Shown: piece by piece, positions 18,508 through 27,672 of the stretch
Layout: each line of letters starts with the position of its first letter
Position numbering within the stretch: the first letter of the stretch is position 1
Source: Planctomycetota bacterium
GTDB taxonomy: Bacteria > Planctomycetota > Planctomycetia > Pirellulales > Pirellulaceae
Reading direction: 5' to 3'
Assembly (NCBI GenBank): GCA_026692865.1
Contig: JAPLNI010000051.1
Coordinates: 186,001 to 250,000 of the forward strand
DNA length: 64,000 nt
Notes under the pieces: model-generated
Seen by the model: only the letters and a program-made list of their open reading frames with translations
Database searches by the model: none
Told to the model about the DNA's origin: nothing
Position numbers and translations under genes: made by a program

Positions 18508-20091
18508 CTAAGCTTGGGCTTTTTCAATCATCTTTGCCGCCCGATAGCCAATTAACATTGCGAATGATTGAGGGTTACCGATGGGAAGATAAGGGATGAT
18601 CGATGAATCGGCTACGTAGAGATTGTCGGTTCCATGAACTTTCAAACCTTCATCGACGACCGCTTGTCTGTCATCACCCATTGCACAAGTTCCAACTGGA
18701 TGATACAGCGAAAGCGCGTATCTTCGAACAAACTTTTCTAGTTGTTTGTCGAAAGAATCTCGATTTCTGCATGCATCGGTTAAGCCCCTGGGGATAAGCG
18801 TAGATCCAAGTACATCCAAGAGAGATGGTTGTTGCGTGATAGGCAATGTTTGTCGAATTGCCTTAATCAAAAATTGTAAATCATGATGCTCGCTTAGGTA
18901 TTGGGGGGCAATCGATAAACCATATGCAGAATTGTCATCACGCGTCAGTCGAACTTCGCCTCGACTGCGTGGGTTGGACTGAGTCACACCGATAGTCCAA
19001 GCGTCGCTCGGCAAACGCCGAGTTGGATATTCGAGGTAGTGTGTCGGTGTAAAGTGGAGCTGAATGTTCTCAGGAACTGTGGCGTCATCGCATGTAAAGT
19101 CGAAGGACTCCAAAAGCATGAAGGCTCCGACTTCTGCAATGTTCGAACATTTCGCTCCTGTTCGTGATTGCAAGTATTCAAGTCGTGTCGCCTCGGAGAA
19201 GTTCTTCTCAAGTGCCGGTTGATTCTTTGATTCGAAAACCAGTGGAACTATCAAATGGTCTTGCAAGTTCTGTCCGACGCCACGCAAATCCAGCCGCGTA
19301 TCAATACCATGATCGCTCAAATGATCTATGGAACCGATACCACTACGCATAAGAATGGCGGGCGAGAAAACTGCTCCCGAGGTGAGGATAACCGCTCGTT
19401 CTGCTTCGATAAGATTGTTTTCACCGTATCGTTGAAACTCGACTGCGCGCGCTCGATTGTCATCAAGTCGGATTTTTGAAGCGTTTGCGTTTTCGATTAT
19501 GGTAAGTTTTGGATGATAAAGAATCGGTTTTAAGAAAACGTGGTATGCACTTCTGCGACGTCCGTTGTTTTGCGTACGGCGAAATCGAATTGGGGAAATC
19601 TCCGAACTCTGGCGAGCTCGCAAGTTATCGCTCAGTTGTTCGCGATTGAGTGCGTTGACGGCTTCGAGAAAGCGTTGGGACAAAGGATGAATATCGGGCT
19701 CGATATGGTCACTTGCGAACAAACGGCTTTCAATTTCATGGATAGACGATTCGATTTTATCAAAAGCCCAACTGCTTGGCCAGGACTCCATATCCTCGCG
19801 GCGCGGTGCGATGTAGATCATCGCGTTGATCCCTGAACTCCCACCAAGCATTCTTCCTCGCGGCCACGCGAGTCGGCGATTAGCGAGTTCTGCTTGCGGT
19901 TGAGTTTGAAGCCCGTAGTCCCATGATGTTGAAAACGTTTCCGTGTAGCGAACGGGGGTCGAAATTCGGGCACCAATGGGAGCACGACCAGACTCGATGA
20001 TTGCAACAGTCCCCATCTTACGCTCGATCAATTGACTTGCGAGAACACACGCTGAAGTTCCGCCTCCGACTAGCACGTAATCAAACTTCAT
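18508..20091 (-). CDS. GMC-family FAD-dependent oxidoreductase
   Basis: 527 residues, typical for glucose-methanol-choline oxidoreductases, which oxidise alcohol groups using FAD. The N-terminal Rossmann motif is VLVGGGTSACVLASQL, followed by the GMC signature WPRGRMLGGSSGINAMIY. The second signature (LTSGAVFSPAILMRSGIG) and the C-terminal catalytic His region (LSLYHPVGTCAMG, then VADSSIIPYLPIGNPQ) are present. It is most like choline dehydrogenase-type members; the substrate is not deducible. No signal peptide is seen, so it may be cytoplasmic. It converges with the DUF1559 gene. Confidence 0.9.
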   Translation of the reverse strand: MKFDYVLVGGGTSACVLASQLIERKMGTVAIIESGRAPIGARISTPVRYTETFSTSWDYGLQTQPQAELANRRLAWPRGRMLGGSSGINAMIYIAPRREDMESWPSSWAFDKIESSIHEIESRLFASDHIEPDIHPLSQRFLEAVNALNREQLSDNLRARQSSEISPIRFRRTQNNGRRRSAYHVFLKPILYHPKLTIIENANASKIRLDDNRARAVEFQRYGENNLIEAERAVILTSGAVFSPAILMRSGIGSIDHLSDHGIDTRLDLRGVGQNLQDHLIVPLVFESKNQPALEKNFSEATRLEYLQSRTGAKCSNIAEVGAFMLLESFDFTCDDATVPENIQLHFTPTHYLEYPTRRLPSDAWTIGVTQSNPRSRGEVRLTRDDNSAYGLSIAPQYLSEHHDLQFLIKAIRQTLPITQQPSLLDVLGSTLIPRGLTDACRNRDSFDKQLEKFVRRYALSLYHPVGTCAMGDDRQAVVDEGLKVHGTDNLYVADSSIIPYLPIGNPQSFAMLIGYRAAKMIEKAQA

Positions 20092-20186
20092 GGACCATTC
20101 CGAGTGGGAGTGTAAATGAATAATAGAAACTTCTCATTGATCGCCACCGTTCTGACTGAAGTTCTTATATGTATTTCCTGTCATTT

Positions 20187-20287
20187 CGTACTCGTACTCA
20201 GCCATCGGCGGTACTCGTACTCCTACTCGATTTGAATCACTCCATCGAGTACGAGATCGAGTAACATTTCATTGAGTACGAGTATGA
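20187..20287. repeat. Long imperfect palindrome built from GTACTC/GAGTAC units
   Basis: CGTACTCGTACTCA (20187-20200) faces TGAGTACGAGTATG (20274-20287). Inside them TACTCGTACTCCTACTCGAT faces ATCGAGTACGAGATCGAGTA with few mismatches. The ~100 bases can fold as one large hairpin or cruciform. It lies between GMC (minus) and hpt (plus), in a divergent spacer. The remaining 20288-20559 shows no gene or clear signal. Confidence 0.6.
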
Positions 20288-20559
20288 GTGAAAGCAAAAC
20301 ATGTTGGCGTTCGCCAAGGAGTGTCAATAAATCTAATCGAACTGGCTCGATTCTGAGCGTTTTTTGGACAACCACATTTCGATGGGCCGGAGCTAATTCG
20401 CTTCAAGGAGTGGCCTGGCTCCATGTTTTGTCCGAATTTATCACCCTACATTGCGGACCGACTCTCTTGCCGTCAAGATATAGCCCGTTGTGGATTTGAC
20501 AAGGTCGCCTTGCTTTCCGCCCAGACAACCCATTCCTCTGCGGATTCAAAGTACCGATC

Positions 20560-21105
20560 GTGAAAATCCTTCTCTCTGAGCAAGAACTACAAATTGGAAT
20601 TGAACGCCTAGCGAAGCAAATATCGCTCGAGTATGGCGAGCGTCCCATCACGATTGTTGCGATTATGACTGGTTCGCTTGTTTTGCTTGCCGACTTGATT
20701 CGTAGGCTTGAAATGCCTATTCGAGTAAGCTTGATCCAAGCGAGTTCTTATCGCGGTGGGACTGAATCTGGGACTCTTGATGTCAATGACAGCACGATGC
20801 TTGACATCCAAGGTCGCGACTGCTTACTTGTCGACGACATTTTTGATACTGGTAAAACGCTAACGCGAGTCACTGAAAGACTTCAGAGCTTGCGACCAGC
20901 TTCGTTGAAGAGCATTGTGCTTTTATACAAAGAAGGTCGCCAGGAGTTTCCGCTTGAACCCGACTACTTCATCTTCAAGATTCCCGACGAGTTTGTTGTA
21001 GGTTATGGGCTCGACTATCAAGATCTCTATCGAAATCTTCCGTATGTTGGTGTGATGGAGCAAGTGGATCTGGATGCTCATCACCTGGCGCACCCGCCAG
21101 CATGA
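20560..21105 (+). CDS. hpt: Hypoxanthine phosphoribosyltransferase
   Basis: 181 residues, usual length. The enzyme salvages hypoxanthine or guanine with PRPP to give IMP or GMP. The PRPP-binding loop is DCLLVDDIFDTGKTLTRV, the expected acidic pair followed by DTGKT. MTGSLVLLADLIRR gives the pyrophosphate loop, and PDEFVVGYGLDYQDLYRNLP is the base-binding C-terminal motif of HPRTs. The start is GTG 20560 (GTGAAAATCCTT), since no ATG lies in frame before the conserved core. Its TGA overlaps the ATG of the following glycosyltransferase by 4 bases, so the two are probably translated from one message. Confidence 0.93.
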   Translation: MKILLSEQELQIGIERLAKQISLEYGERPITIVAIMTGSLVLLADLIRRLEMPIRVSLIQASSYRGGTESGTLDVNDSTMLDIQGRDCLLVDDIFDTGKTLTRVTERLQSLRPASLKSIVLLYKEGRQEFPLEPDYFIFKIPDEFVVGYGLDYQDLYRNLPYVGVMEQVDLDAHHLAHPPA

Positions 21106-22301
21106 ACCCCGGTATGAATAGAAGGCTGCTTGTCGTTGCAAGAAGGTTTTGGCCGCTGAGTGACGAGTCGTGTCATCGACTTATGGCTTGGGCGTCAGTC
21201 CTTAGAGATAGCGGGATTCATGTGACCGTCTTAACAGGTAGGTGGCACAATACTTGGCCAGCAGAGTCCAAGTTACGAGAGATCGATGTAATTCGACTGC
21301 TTCCAGCTCCGAAGAATGCCTGGAACGAAAGTCTATTCTTACGTAACGTTGGATTATGGATCTCTCAGCATCGGATGGACTTCGATGTGATTTATGTGGA
21401 CGAATCTGGAACGCTGCTGCAGCAGGTCGCAAACAAGAATCATACAAACCTAATTCCTGTGATCGGTAGGTTTGCAGGTTTTTTTCCATTAACAGCCTTG
21501 GATGATCGAATTATTCCAGCGCATTTGAGTCATGTCTTTTCGATGAAGCCAGCGTCCACGGCGCAAGCCACTGAGGCATGTCGATTGGCAACACGAATCG
21601 TTGTGCCAAACGCCCACTCTGAAAGGCAGTTAAGAGCGAGTGGACTTGAGCCGAATCGAATTGTGCGAATTGAAGATGTTGCTTGGAATCCAATCGAAAG
21701 AACCGAAGAAGGTCGGAAGAACGCGTACCGGGCTCTTAAGCAAATCAATAGTGATTTTCGCGTTCCACTTGAAACACCACTTTTGGTCTACATCGGCCCG
21801 CTTCGAGACGATCTTCCGTCGCGTAGTTTTATCCGAGCGGCGACTCAACTGCTTGAACAGGATCGTAAGTTTCGGATATGGATGATTGGTCTAGGACCGG
21901 GCGTGCGTGCTTTGCATGAACTGGTTCGAGACGCTTCGTGTCATCACGATATCCTTTTCCAATCGCCCTTGGACTCGATTGAGGACATTATTCAGATCGC
22001 CGATGGTCTGCTGTGTCTTCCAAGCAACGGTGGTTGGGAATACTATGCGGAGCAAGCCATGAGTTCGGGGTTGCCTGTGTTATCGGCGTTAGATAACGAA
22101 TCCAAAGCCAGTTTGCCTAGAGACCTTCAGGACCTGATGTCAGCCGAGCCTACGGTTGACGGTTACCTCGCGATGCTGTGCTCCTGGTTGTCGGAGTACT
22201 CTAGGTGGGTGGATATTGCCAAAAAGAACAGGCAGTTACGAATCGCAGAAAATCAAATTCAATCTTCAGTTGATGCCTGGTTACGACTATTGAAAATTTA
22301 A
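21102..22301 (+). CDS. Glycosyltransferase, GT4-like
   Basis: 399 residues with a two-Rossmann-domain GT-B organisation. The N-terminal part (LLVVARRFWPLSDESCHRLM, WASVLRDSGIHVTVLTGRWH) is typical of GT4 acceptor domains. The C-terminal half has LLVYIGPLRDD, FRIWMIGLGPG, and a donor-site segment (DGLLCLPSNGGWEYYAEQAM, SSGLPVL) where GT4 enzymes carry the E-x7-E motif; here E is in YYAEQAMSSGLPV. It probably transfers a sugar from a nucleotide sugar to a cell-surface glycan. The ATG overlaps the hpt stop (ATGA); an internal ATG at 21114 is an alternative. The end converges with a secreted-protein gene, with a REP-type half element between them. Confidence 0.8.
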   Translation: MNPGMNRRLLVVARRFWPLSDESCHRLMAWASVLRDSGIHVTVLTGRWHNTWPAESKLREIDVIRLLPAPKNAWNESLFLRNVGLWISQHRMDFDVIYVDESGTLLQQVANKNHTNLIPVIGRFAGFFPLTALDDRIIPAHLSHVFSMKPASTAQATEACRLATRIVVPNAHSERQLRASGLEPNRIVRIEDVAWNPIERTEEGRKNAYRALKQINSDFRVPLETPLLVYIGPLRDDLPSRSFIRAATQLLEQDRKFRIWMIGLGPGVRALHELVRDASCHHDILFQSPLDSIEDIIQIADGLLCLPSNGGWEYYAEQAMSSGLPVLSALDNESKASLPRDLQDLMSAEPTVDGYLAMLCSWLSEYSRWVDIAKKNRQLRIAENQIQSSVDAWLRLLKI

Positions 22302-22338
22302 AAGTCGCTTCGGCCTGCGTTCATGAGAGTTGAGGCTT

Positions 22339-22409
22339 GTAGCAGCTGTCGTAAGACATGTGAAGCGTGCAGGTTTCTGTTCTGTTAACCCACGCTTTAC
22401 AAAAGCGTG
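22339..22409. repeat. Solo REP-type hairpin plus a second hairpin between convergent genes
   Basis: 22339-22362 matches the left end of the dispersed 83-bp family: GTAGC, arm AGCTGTC, loop GTAA, arm GACATGT. The usual right end is absent. Instead there is an 8-bp hairpin CACGCTTT/AAAGCGTG (22391-22398 and 22402-22409). AAGCGTG also occurs at 22362-22370, so alternative pairing is possible. Located between convergent genes, it may act as a bidirectional terminator. Confidence 0.6.
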
Positions 22410-22459
22410 TCGGCCCCCGACGCGGCAGACGAGGCGAAGCAATCAGAAATACAAAAATC

Positions 22460-25400
22460 TCAGAATCGTCGAGCGGCAGAACGCCGCCTAGTGCTTCCCG
22501 GTTCGATCGATTCAATCCAACCGGTGTCTGCGAATGCGGAGTCGATTTGCAGAGCCAAAAGAAGATTGGCTTGGGGGAGTAGTGGAGCGGTAAATGGCCT
22601 AAGGCTGTTGACCCCATTGCCTGCGCGTGTCGCGTTGGTATCCAGCACATTTACCGATCCGCTTCTATCGACGTCGTAGATGTTTGAAACGTTATTCGGA
22701 TCAGTCCCATTTCTAGCACGAACGAGATTGGTATCCAACACGTTGACTGCGACTTGTGAAGGAAATGTGGTATTCGGAGTTACATCTAGACGAGCGTTCC
22801 CGAAATAGAAAACGTCGTTGGATGCTAAGCCAGTATTAGCATTAGCCAACATGGTGACTCGCAACCATGCATTTTGAATTGCATTGTCTGCGAACTCAAG
22901 CTTCACGCGATCCGAACCATTCAGTCCTCCGCCTGCGAAAGTCGAGACGGTAACTGCTGGATTGATCGATACGAAATTAGGGGTCGAATCCGGAAAAGCA
23001 CTCCACATCGCGAACTGAAAACTTCCAGCCAATATCCCGGCCAAGGTTATAGGATTGGCGACGTCGACAATAATTCCATTCAAACCACGCGAGTAGTTGG
23101 TGTAATTGGCGGTAGTGGTTACCGTTTCGCCAGGCAGTAGGGCGAACTTGGTTGGATCAATCGCATTGATCGGGTTATCGGTTCCGTTACCAAATGCAGT
23201 ACTCGCTGAGCGATTGTAGAAAACGCGGCGATTGGTTATCGCAGCCGGTGTCATTTCAAGAATAAGAATGGGGCGGAGCGCCGCGCTAGTATTCTCCTTC
23301 GAGCCAAAGGTGACAATGCCTGATGCGCCAAGGTTAATCGGCGAGTCAATTCGCAAGGAAAGTCTTTTGTCACCGCTGACGGCTTCCTGGACGAGCGGCG
23401 TTACCATAATTTCTAAAGAACTTCCCGTTTTCACAAAATCGCCTCCGAACGGCAAGGCAGCCGGTTGATTGTTCCAGTTGATGGTTGTTTCACCCCAGGA
23501 ATCGTTCGCTACATAGGAAACTCGATTCTCAATCGTGGTACCCACAGCCGTCGGGATCAATCGTAAAGTGGCCCGTTCGACGTTACCGCTGATCTGTGAA
23601 AGGTCAAATCGAAGAAATGATCGTCGATCAAATTCAATGTTTGAGTCTTCTTTTGTCAGCAGTGTCGGATCGGCCCCAAAGTTTTGCGAGGCAGTTGCTC
23701 CGCTTCGAACATAAGCGTCAGCCACGGGCGAAAGGTTCACGACGCTGAGTGTGTTTGAAGGAGCGACTTGCAAATTTAAAACGACCCAGTCGATCGCGGT
23801 GTTTTGAAGAATTCCGAGATTCAATCGTCCGTCTTGAAGCGTGTTGAGCCGACTCGACAGGTTGAGAACCTTGGTAGTGGTACCGGAAGTCGCGATGTCG
23901 GTCCAATTGAGCGATGCAAAGGTCGGATTGTCGGTGACACTATCGATGAACAAACGATTCGTACTTAGGTCTGTGGCTGTGGCTCGTAAGCCGAAACTAA
24001 TAGTCGCTCCGACGATTTGATCACCGGGATCGACCGTAAAGTTGAAAGTGAACGGAATGGCTTGCGTATTGGTGAGATTGTCGAAGTTGCTCAACGGCAC
24101 GGTTGTGGAGGCATCAAACTGGGATTTCCAAGTCGGATCGACCGCAACATTGTTTCCAGTACCGTTGGTACTAAAAAAGCCGTCGATGTCGCCCAGCCAA
24201 TACTCCCGATAATCAAGATCGGGATAAGCAAGCCGTTCTTGAAGCTGTGCTTGATAGAGACTGCGAGGTTGAACGGCGAACCCATGCGATTCGAAAGTCC
24301 CCGGATCGTGCGGACCGACATAGAAAGTACCGCCGCTGATCGGTCCGGCCGATCCGATCAACCAATTTTGAGCCGTCGGTGGATTATGAACGATGAAACC
24401 GTCGGCGGTCGAATTCCAGATGACCATATTGGCTCCGGCAAAACCATGTCCGGTCCCAGAGTTACCTCGATTTTGAACATTGATAAAATTGTCGACGTCG
24501 AGGTTGTCGAAGAGTCCACCAGTTGCCCAGCGATGATGTGGGCCAGTATCACTGTAGCTGTTGACGGCCGTGTTGTTGACGAACACGTTTGGTCCCGCAA
24601 CAGCCGATCCGAGTACGTAATCGTGTCGGCCTTGTGAAGCATGAGAATTGCGGACCAAGTGCAACTGACCGTAGACGTCATAGGTATAGCGCTCGCCGCC
24701 CACGATCGGTGATTTCGGATCGTAGCTTTCGCATTCTTCGACAGTGACCCATTTCGATGTTCTTTTCAGAGTAACAATTCCCTGTCGAAAGTTGTAAGCC
24801 GTCAAGTTGCGAACCCAACCGTTTTGCATGGCTGTCATCTCTACCAGCCAAGTTGCATGGTTCGTATCCGTATCACCGACAAAGTCCGAGATGCCTCGCA
24901 AGCTTTCAATACCGACGTTCGAGATCCGATTAGCCCAGGTGTACTGGCGAATGTTGCCGCCACCGTAATTGAGATCGAGTGAATTCGTTAGCGGTGCATC
25001 TACGGTAATCGTATTCCCCTCAATTCGCGTGATGACACGATCCCAGTTTGGTTCATGATCGCCCGCTACCCACGGATTATCGAGCAAGTTCATTCCGATC
25101 GCGGCAACCCATTCGGTCGTGGTCGGGCGATTGACAATCACCGTTTCGCCGACTGTTAACCCGGCTGTCGAGTCGACTTGAAAACTCCTGGCACCGACGG
25201 GAACGTACTTGTCAACGATTTCGTGCGTTGTTCCGGCAACCGTGCTTTGCGAGCCAGAACCGGCAAAACGGACCAAGGTTCGCTGAGAGGTGCCTGTGGC
25301 CCGAAGGACAGTTCCGGTCGCACCGTCGCCTTCACCGCGAATCACGACGCCACTTGCATTGATGTTGAGCTGTCCGCTGATCTGATATTCGCCGGCCTTG

Positions 25401-25780
25401 AGTAAGACAGCCCCGCGAAAGCCGTCGGCCTTGAAAGGCATGGCTTCGACCTGATCGATTGCCGTTTGAATAAGCGCCGTGTCGTCACCGACCCCTGGAT
25501 GGACAGTCAAAGCGACGGGGACATTAGGAATCCCGACGACACCACTGCGATAGCCGACATTCGAAAAATCAGGGATGCGGTCGGCTCTGCCCGTCGGCGT
25601 ATAAATTAAATCTCCTGCGTTGTCCCAATCAACGCTTGAAAGCAAAGCTCTCGATTCGAGCACTTCGAACCGAAGTCTGCACTCAAGCTCAGCGCGTTTA
25701 TCATTTCGCGTATTCTTGAATAACCGCTTCAATGGAACCGAGCGATCACTTCGAAACCGTTTGGATACCCTGCTTTGCAT
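22460..25780 (-). CDS. Large secreted pectate-lyase-fold protein with DNRLRE and dockerin-like regions
   Basis: 1106 residues from ATG 25780 (an upstream in-frame extension to 25816 is less likely). The N-terminus is basic and contains RLRFEVLESRALLS, a LEPR-XLL-like sorting motif of planctomycete exported proteins. Residues ~90-500 look like a right-handed beta-helix of the pectate-lyase superfamily (DDTALIQTAIDQVEAM, VLLKAGEYQISGQLNI, IRGEGDGATGTVLRA). Around 690-850 is a DNRLRE-type beta domain (ADAYVRSGATASQNFG, RRSFLRFDLSQI, WNNQPAALPFGG). Near the C-terminus, VNVLDTNLVRA and DVDRSGSVNVLDTNATRAGN form a duplicated dockerin/EF-hand-like calcium repeat. It probably binds or cleaves polysaccharide at the cell surface; no catalytic residues were assigned. 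Confidence 0.82.
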   Translation of the reverse strand: MQSRVSKRFRSDRSVPLKRLFKNTRNDKRAELECRLRFEVLESRALLSSVDWDNAGDLIYTPTGRADRIPDFSNVGYRSGVVGIPNVPVALTVHPGVGDDTALIQTAIDQVEAMPFKADGFRGAVLLKAGEYQISGQLNINASGVVIRGEGDGATGTVLRATGTSQRTLVRFAGSGSQSTVAGTTHEIVDKYVPVGARSFQVDSTAGLTVGETVIVNRPTTTEWVAAIGMNLLDNPWVAGDHEPNWDRVITRIEGNTITVDAPLTNSLDLNYGGGNIRQYTWANRISNVGIESLRGISDFVGDTDTNHATWLVEMTAMQNGWVRNLTAYNFRQGIVTLKRTSKWVTVEECESYDPKSPIVGGERYTYDVYGQLHLVRNSHASQGRHDYVLGSAVAGPNVFVNNTAVNSYSDTGPHHRWATGGLFDNLDVDNFINVQNRGNSGTGHGFAGANMVIWNSTADGFIVHNPPTAQNWLIGSAGPISGGTFYVGPHDPGTFESHGFAVQPRSLYQAQLQERLAYPDLDYREYWLGDIDGFFSTNGTGNNVAVDPTWKSQFDASTTVPLSNFDNLTNTQAIPFTFNFTVDPGDQIVGATISFGLRATATDLSTNRLFIDSVTDNPTFASLNWTDIATSGTTTKVLNLSSRLNTLQDGRLNLGILQNTAIDWVVLNLQVAPSNTLSVVNLSPVADAYVRSGATASQNFGADPTLLTKEDSNIEFDRRSFLRFDLSQISGNVERATLRLIPTAVGTTIENRVSYVANDSWGETTINWNNQPAALPFGGDFVKTGSSLEIMVTPLVQEAVSGDKRLSLRIDSPINLGASGIVTFGSKENTSAALRPILILEMTPAAITNRRVFYNRSASTAFGNGTDNPINAIDPTKFALLPGETVTTTANYTNYSRGLNGIIVDVANPITLAGILAGSFQFAMWSAFPDSTPNFVSINPAVTVSTFAGGGLNGSDRVKLEFADNAIQNAWLRVTMLANANTGLASNDVFYFGNARLDVTPNTTFPSQVAVNVLDTNLVRARNGTDPNNVSNIYDVDRSGSVNVLDTNATRAGNGVNSLRPFTAPLLPQANLLLALQIDSAFADTGWIESIEPGSTRRRSAARRF

Positions 25781-26306
25781 GAAAAATTCCGTGCGAATAG
25801 AAGAACAGCCCGCCAAGAGAAAATCGAACCGTTGCGAGAATGCACGCTAAGCAATCGTCAACAAAGGATACTCACTATGAGAAGCCAAGTCAAAGTACCC
25901 TTGGAATCGCTAATGCTTGACGAGAAATAGTTTAACGAAATCCCGGTCATCGATGCCAGCGAAAGTTAAGAATCCGAAGACCTGAATGTGTAGGACGAGT
26001 CATGTGCATTCTTCAAGCAACTATCTCGTGAATTTAAGATAGCCGTCCATCGCACCTTGGCATTCATTGTTCAAACCGACATTTCCCGTTTTCAAATCGC
26101 CGGGCTGGTTGAATCGCAAATTGCATTCTTACATCAAGATAGGCATTTGGGAAAAGCGGGTGGACATAGCGTAGCCAACGATCGCACGAGGCATTTGCCG
26201 ATGTGCACTCGGGCTCAATTTCTCAACACGAAGTCGCCACTTATGAAGGCGGGAAACTTATAGGTACCAGCGAGGCGCGGACACTGGTAACCAACTCCGC
26301 CCATCC
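25781..26306. other. Gene-poor stretch with possible unidentifiable gene relics
   Basis: About 520 bases without an intact gene. On the plus strand ATG 25877 opens a short frame ended by TAG after 17 codons, followed by protein-like pieces interrupted by stops (for example IAVHRTLAFIVQTDISRFQI near 26040-26100). Near 26190-26270, in another frame, is a piece containing HEAFADVHSGSISQHEV and ATYEGGKLIGTSEA. I do not recognise a family. The broken frames suggest an old degraded gene, but this may be chance. Confidence 0.3.
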
Positions 26307-27509
26307 TCAGTACGCGCCACCTTCGACTGTTGAGAATTCTGCCCAAACGGGGAGATGGTCGCTAACTTGAAGAGCCTGATCGATAGATAGATTCGACTTG
26401 CGTAGAAAGTCGAGTGTTCCTGATCTACCAATATACTCATCCGTTGCTTTGGAGAAGAAAACTAAATTATCCGGTGTCTGTGAACTGCTAACTAGTGTCG
26501 GCGTTTCATTCAAAGCAACGGTAAAGCCTCGCTGTCTGAGATAAGCCATCGATAAAGCGTCCGCTCCGAAATCGCCAGCCAAAATGGTGTCGTCTTCATC
26601 GCGTCCATCGCGACGAATGCTTTGCACTAATTCCGGTAGCAATCGCACTTCTGCATCAGAGCGATCTGAATCGATGTGAACATTGACCAATGTAAATGTG
26701 AAAGCCCTATGCGCATCGTTTTGTTTGGCTCGAAACCAACCCACCAACGGTTCACGCAGCAGGAGGTTGTCGGGATCTTCGACTGAGTAGAGTTGGTCGC
26801 GATCGGTTTCGATAGTCTTGGTATTGAAGACAAATGCAAACTGCTCCAGATTGTCTCCGTTTCCAATACGGGGCCCGATAACGTAGTCGTAGCGGGCTCC
26901 ACTTTGATTTACGCGGTCAACAAGCATGGCGATGAGATCCTGTTGCTGAGTACATACTTCCTGAAGGGCGATCACATCAAACTGGCGAATCACTTTGATT
27001 ACAGTTTCTGCAACAAAAGGATTTTCGACTTTGTGATGCCCAAAACGTTGTAGGTTGAACGAAGCGATTTTGAGAGTCGGTGCGCGAAGTGCTGGAAGTG
27101 TCGGTTGTTGGGTTATTGGCGATCGTGCGTCCCCCGGAAGCAATGGCGAGTTTGCCTGTGATGCGATATCTCCTGGAAAGCCTTGAGATGATGCATTTGG
27201 CGAAAGGGTATTCGGCGACGAAGTAAAAGTTGCGACCGATCGGGCTATATCGGGAAGCCAACTGGTGAGTGAATTTGTTTGGGGGAAGGAGGTGGCAGGT
27301 CCGCTTGCAGACGACTGCGGCTGTTCCCAATCGGAGAACGATGCTCCCGAAGAGTCCGGATAGGTAGAATTTGCGGGCTGCGAGGCGGTCTTTGAGACGG
27401 GGTGAATTCGTAGCCCACGTAGACCATCTATCGTATAATGCTGCGAAAGATAGGCCAGGCCGCCAACCAAGCTAGCGAGCGTCGCCAGTTTTTTTGACGG
27501 AAGAATCAT
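26307..27509 (-). CDS. Membrane-anchored endonuclease/exonuclease/phosphatase (EEP) family protein
   Basis: 400 residues from ATG 27509 (a TTG at 27518 is also in frame). A hydrophobic N-terminus (LATLASLVGGLAYL) is followed by ~130 residues of Ser/Pro/Gln-rich linker. Then comes an EEP fold of about 250 residues: KIASFNLQRFGHHK (Asn metal site), DVIALQEVC (catalytic Glu), FTLVNVHIDSD, TILAGDFGADAL (GDFN-like, with Asn replaced by Gly) and the C-terminal VSDHLPVWAEF (Asp-His pair). The fold includes DNases, sphingomyelinases and phosphatases, so the substrate is open. The changed GDFN residue is worth noting because Asn is usually conserved there. It is anchored and probably outside the cytoplasm. 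Confidence 0.82.
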   Translation of the reverse strand: MILPSKKLATLASLVGGLAYLSQHYTIDGLRGLRIHPVSKTASQPANSTYPDSSGASFSDWEQPQSSASGPATSFPQTNSLTSWLPDIARSVATFTSSPNTLSPNASSQGFPGDIASQANSPLLPGDARSPITQQPTLPALRAPTLKIASFNLQRFGHHKVENPFVAETVIKVIRQFDVIALQEVCTQQQDLIAMLVDRVNQSGARYDYVIGPRIGNGDNLEQFAFVFNTKTIETDRDQLYSVEDPDNLLLREPLVGWFRAKQNDAHRAFTFTLVNVHIDSDRSDAEVRLLPELVQSIRRDGRDEDDTILAGDFGADALSMAYLRQRGFTVALNETPTLVSSSQTPDNLVFFSKATDEYIGRSGTLDFLRKSNLSIDQALQVSDHLPVWAEFSTVEGGAY

Positions 27510-27672
27510 GATTTCCAACCCAGACGAGGAGACAAACGAATAGTATTCTTTATTTATCGGACGGCTGGAATTGTCGACTTGTCGATATCTTGACGGAACG
27601 CTCTCTTATGTACTTGGGTAGTTTCGATTAGAACACTTGAGTTAGCTTGGTCGGTTTTCGTAGGATTTATTG

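Noticed and set aside
24017-24637. 206-codon plus-strand frame
   Set aside because: Antisense to the strongly supported beta-helix protein gene; no recognisable domain.
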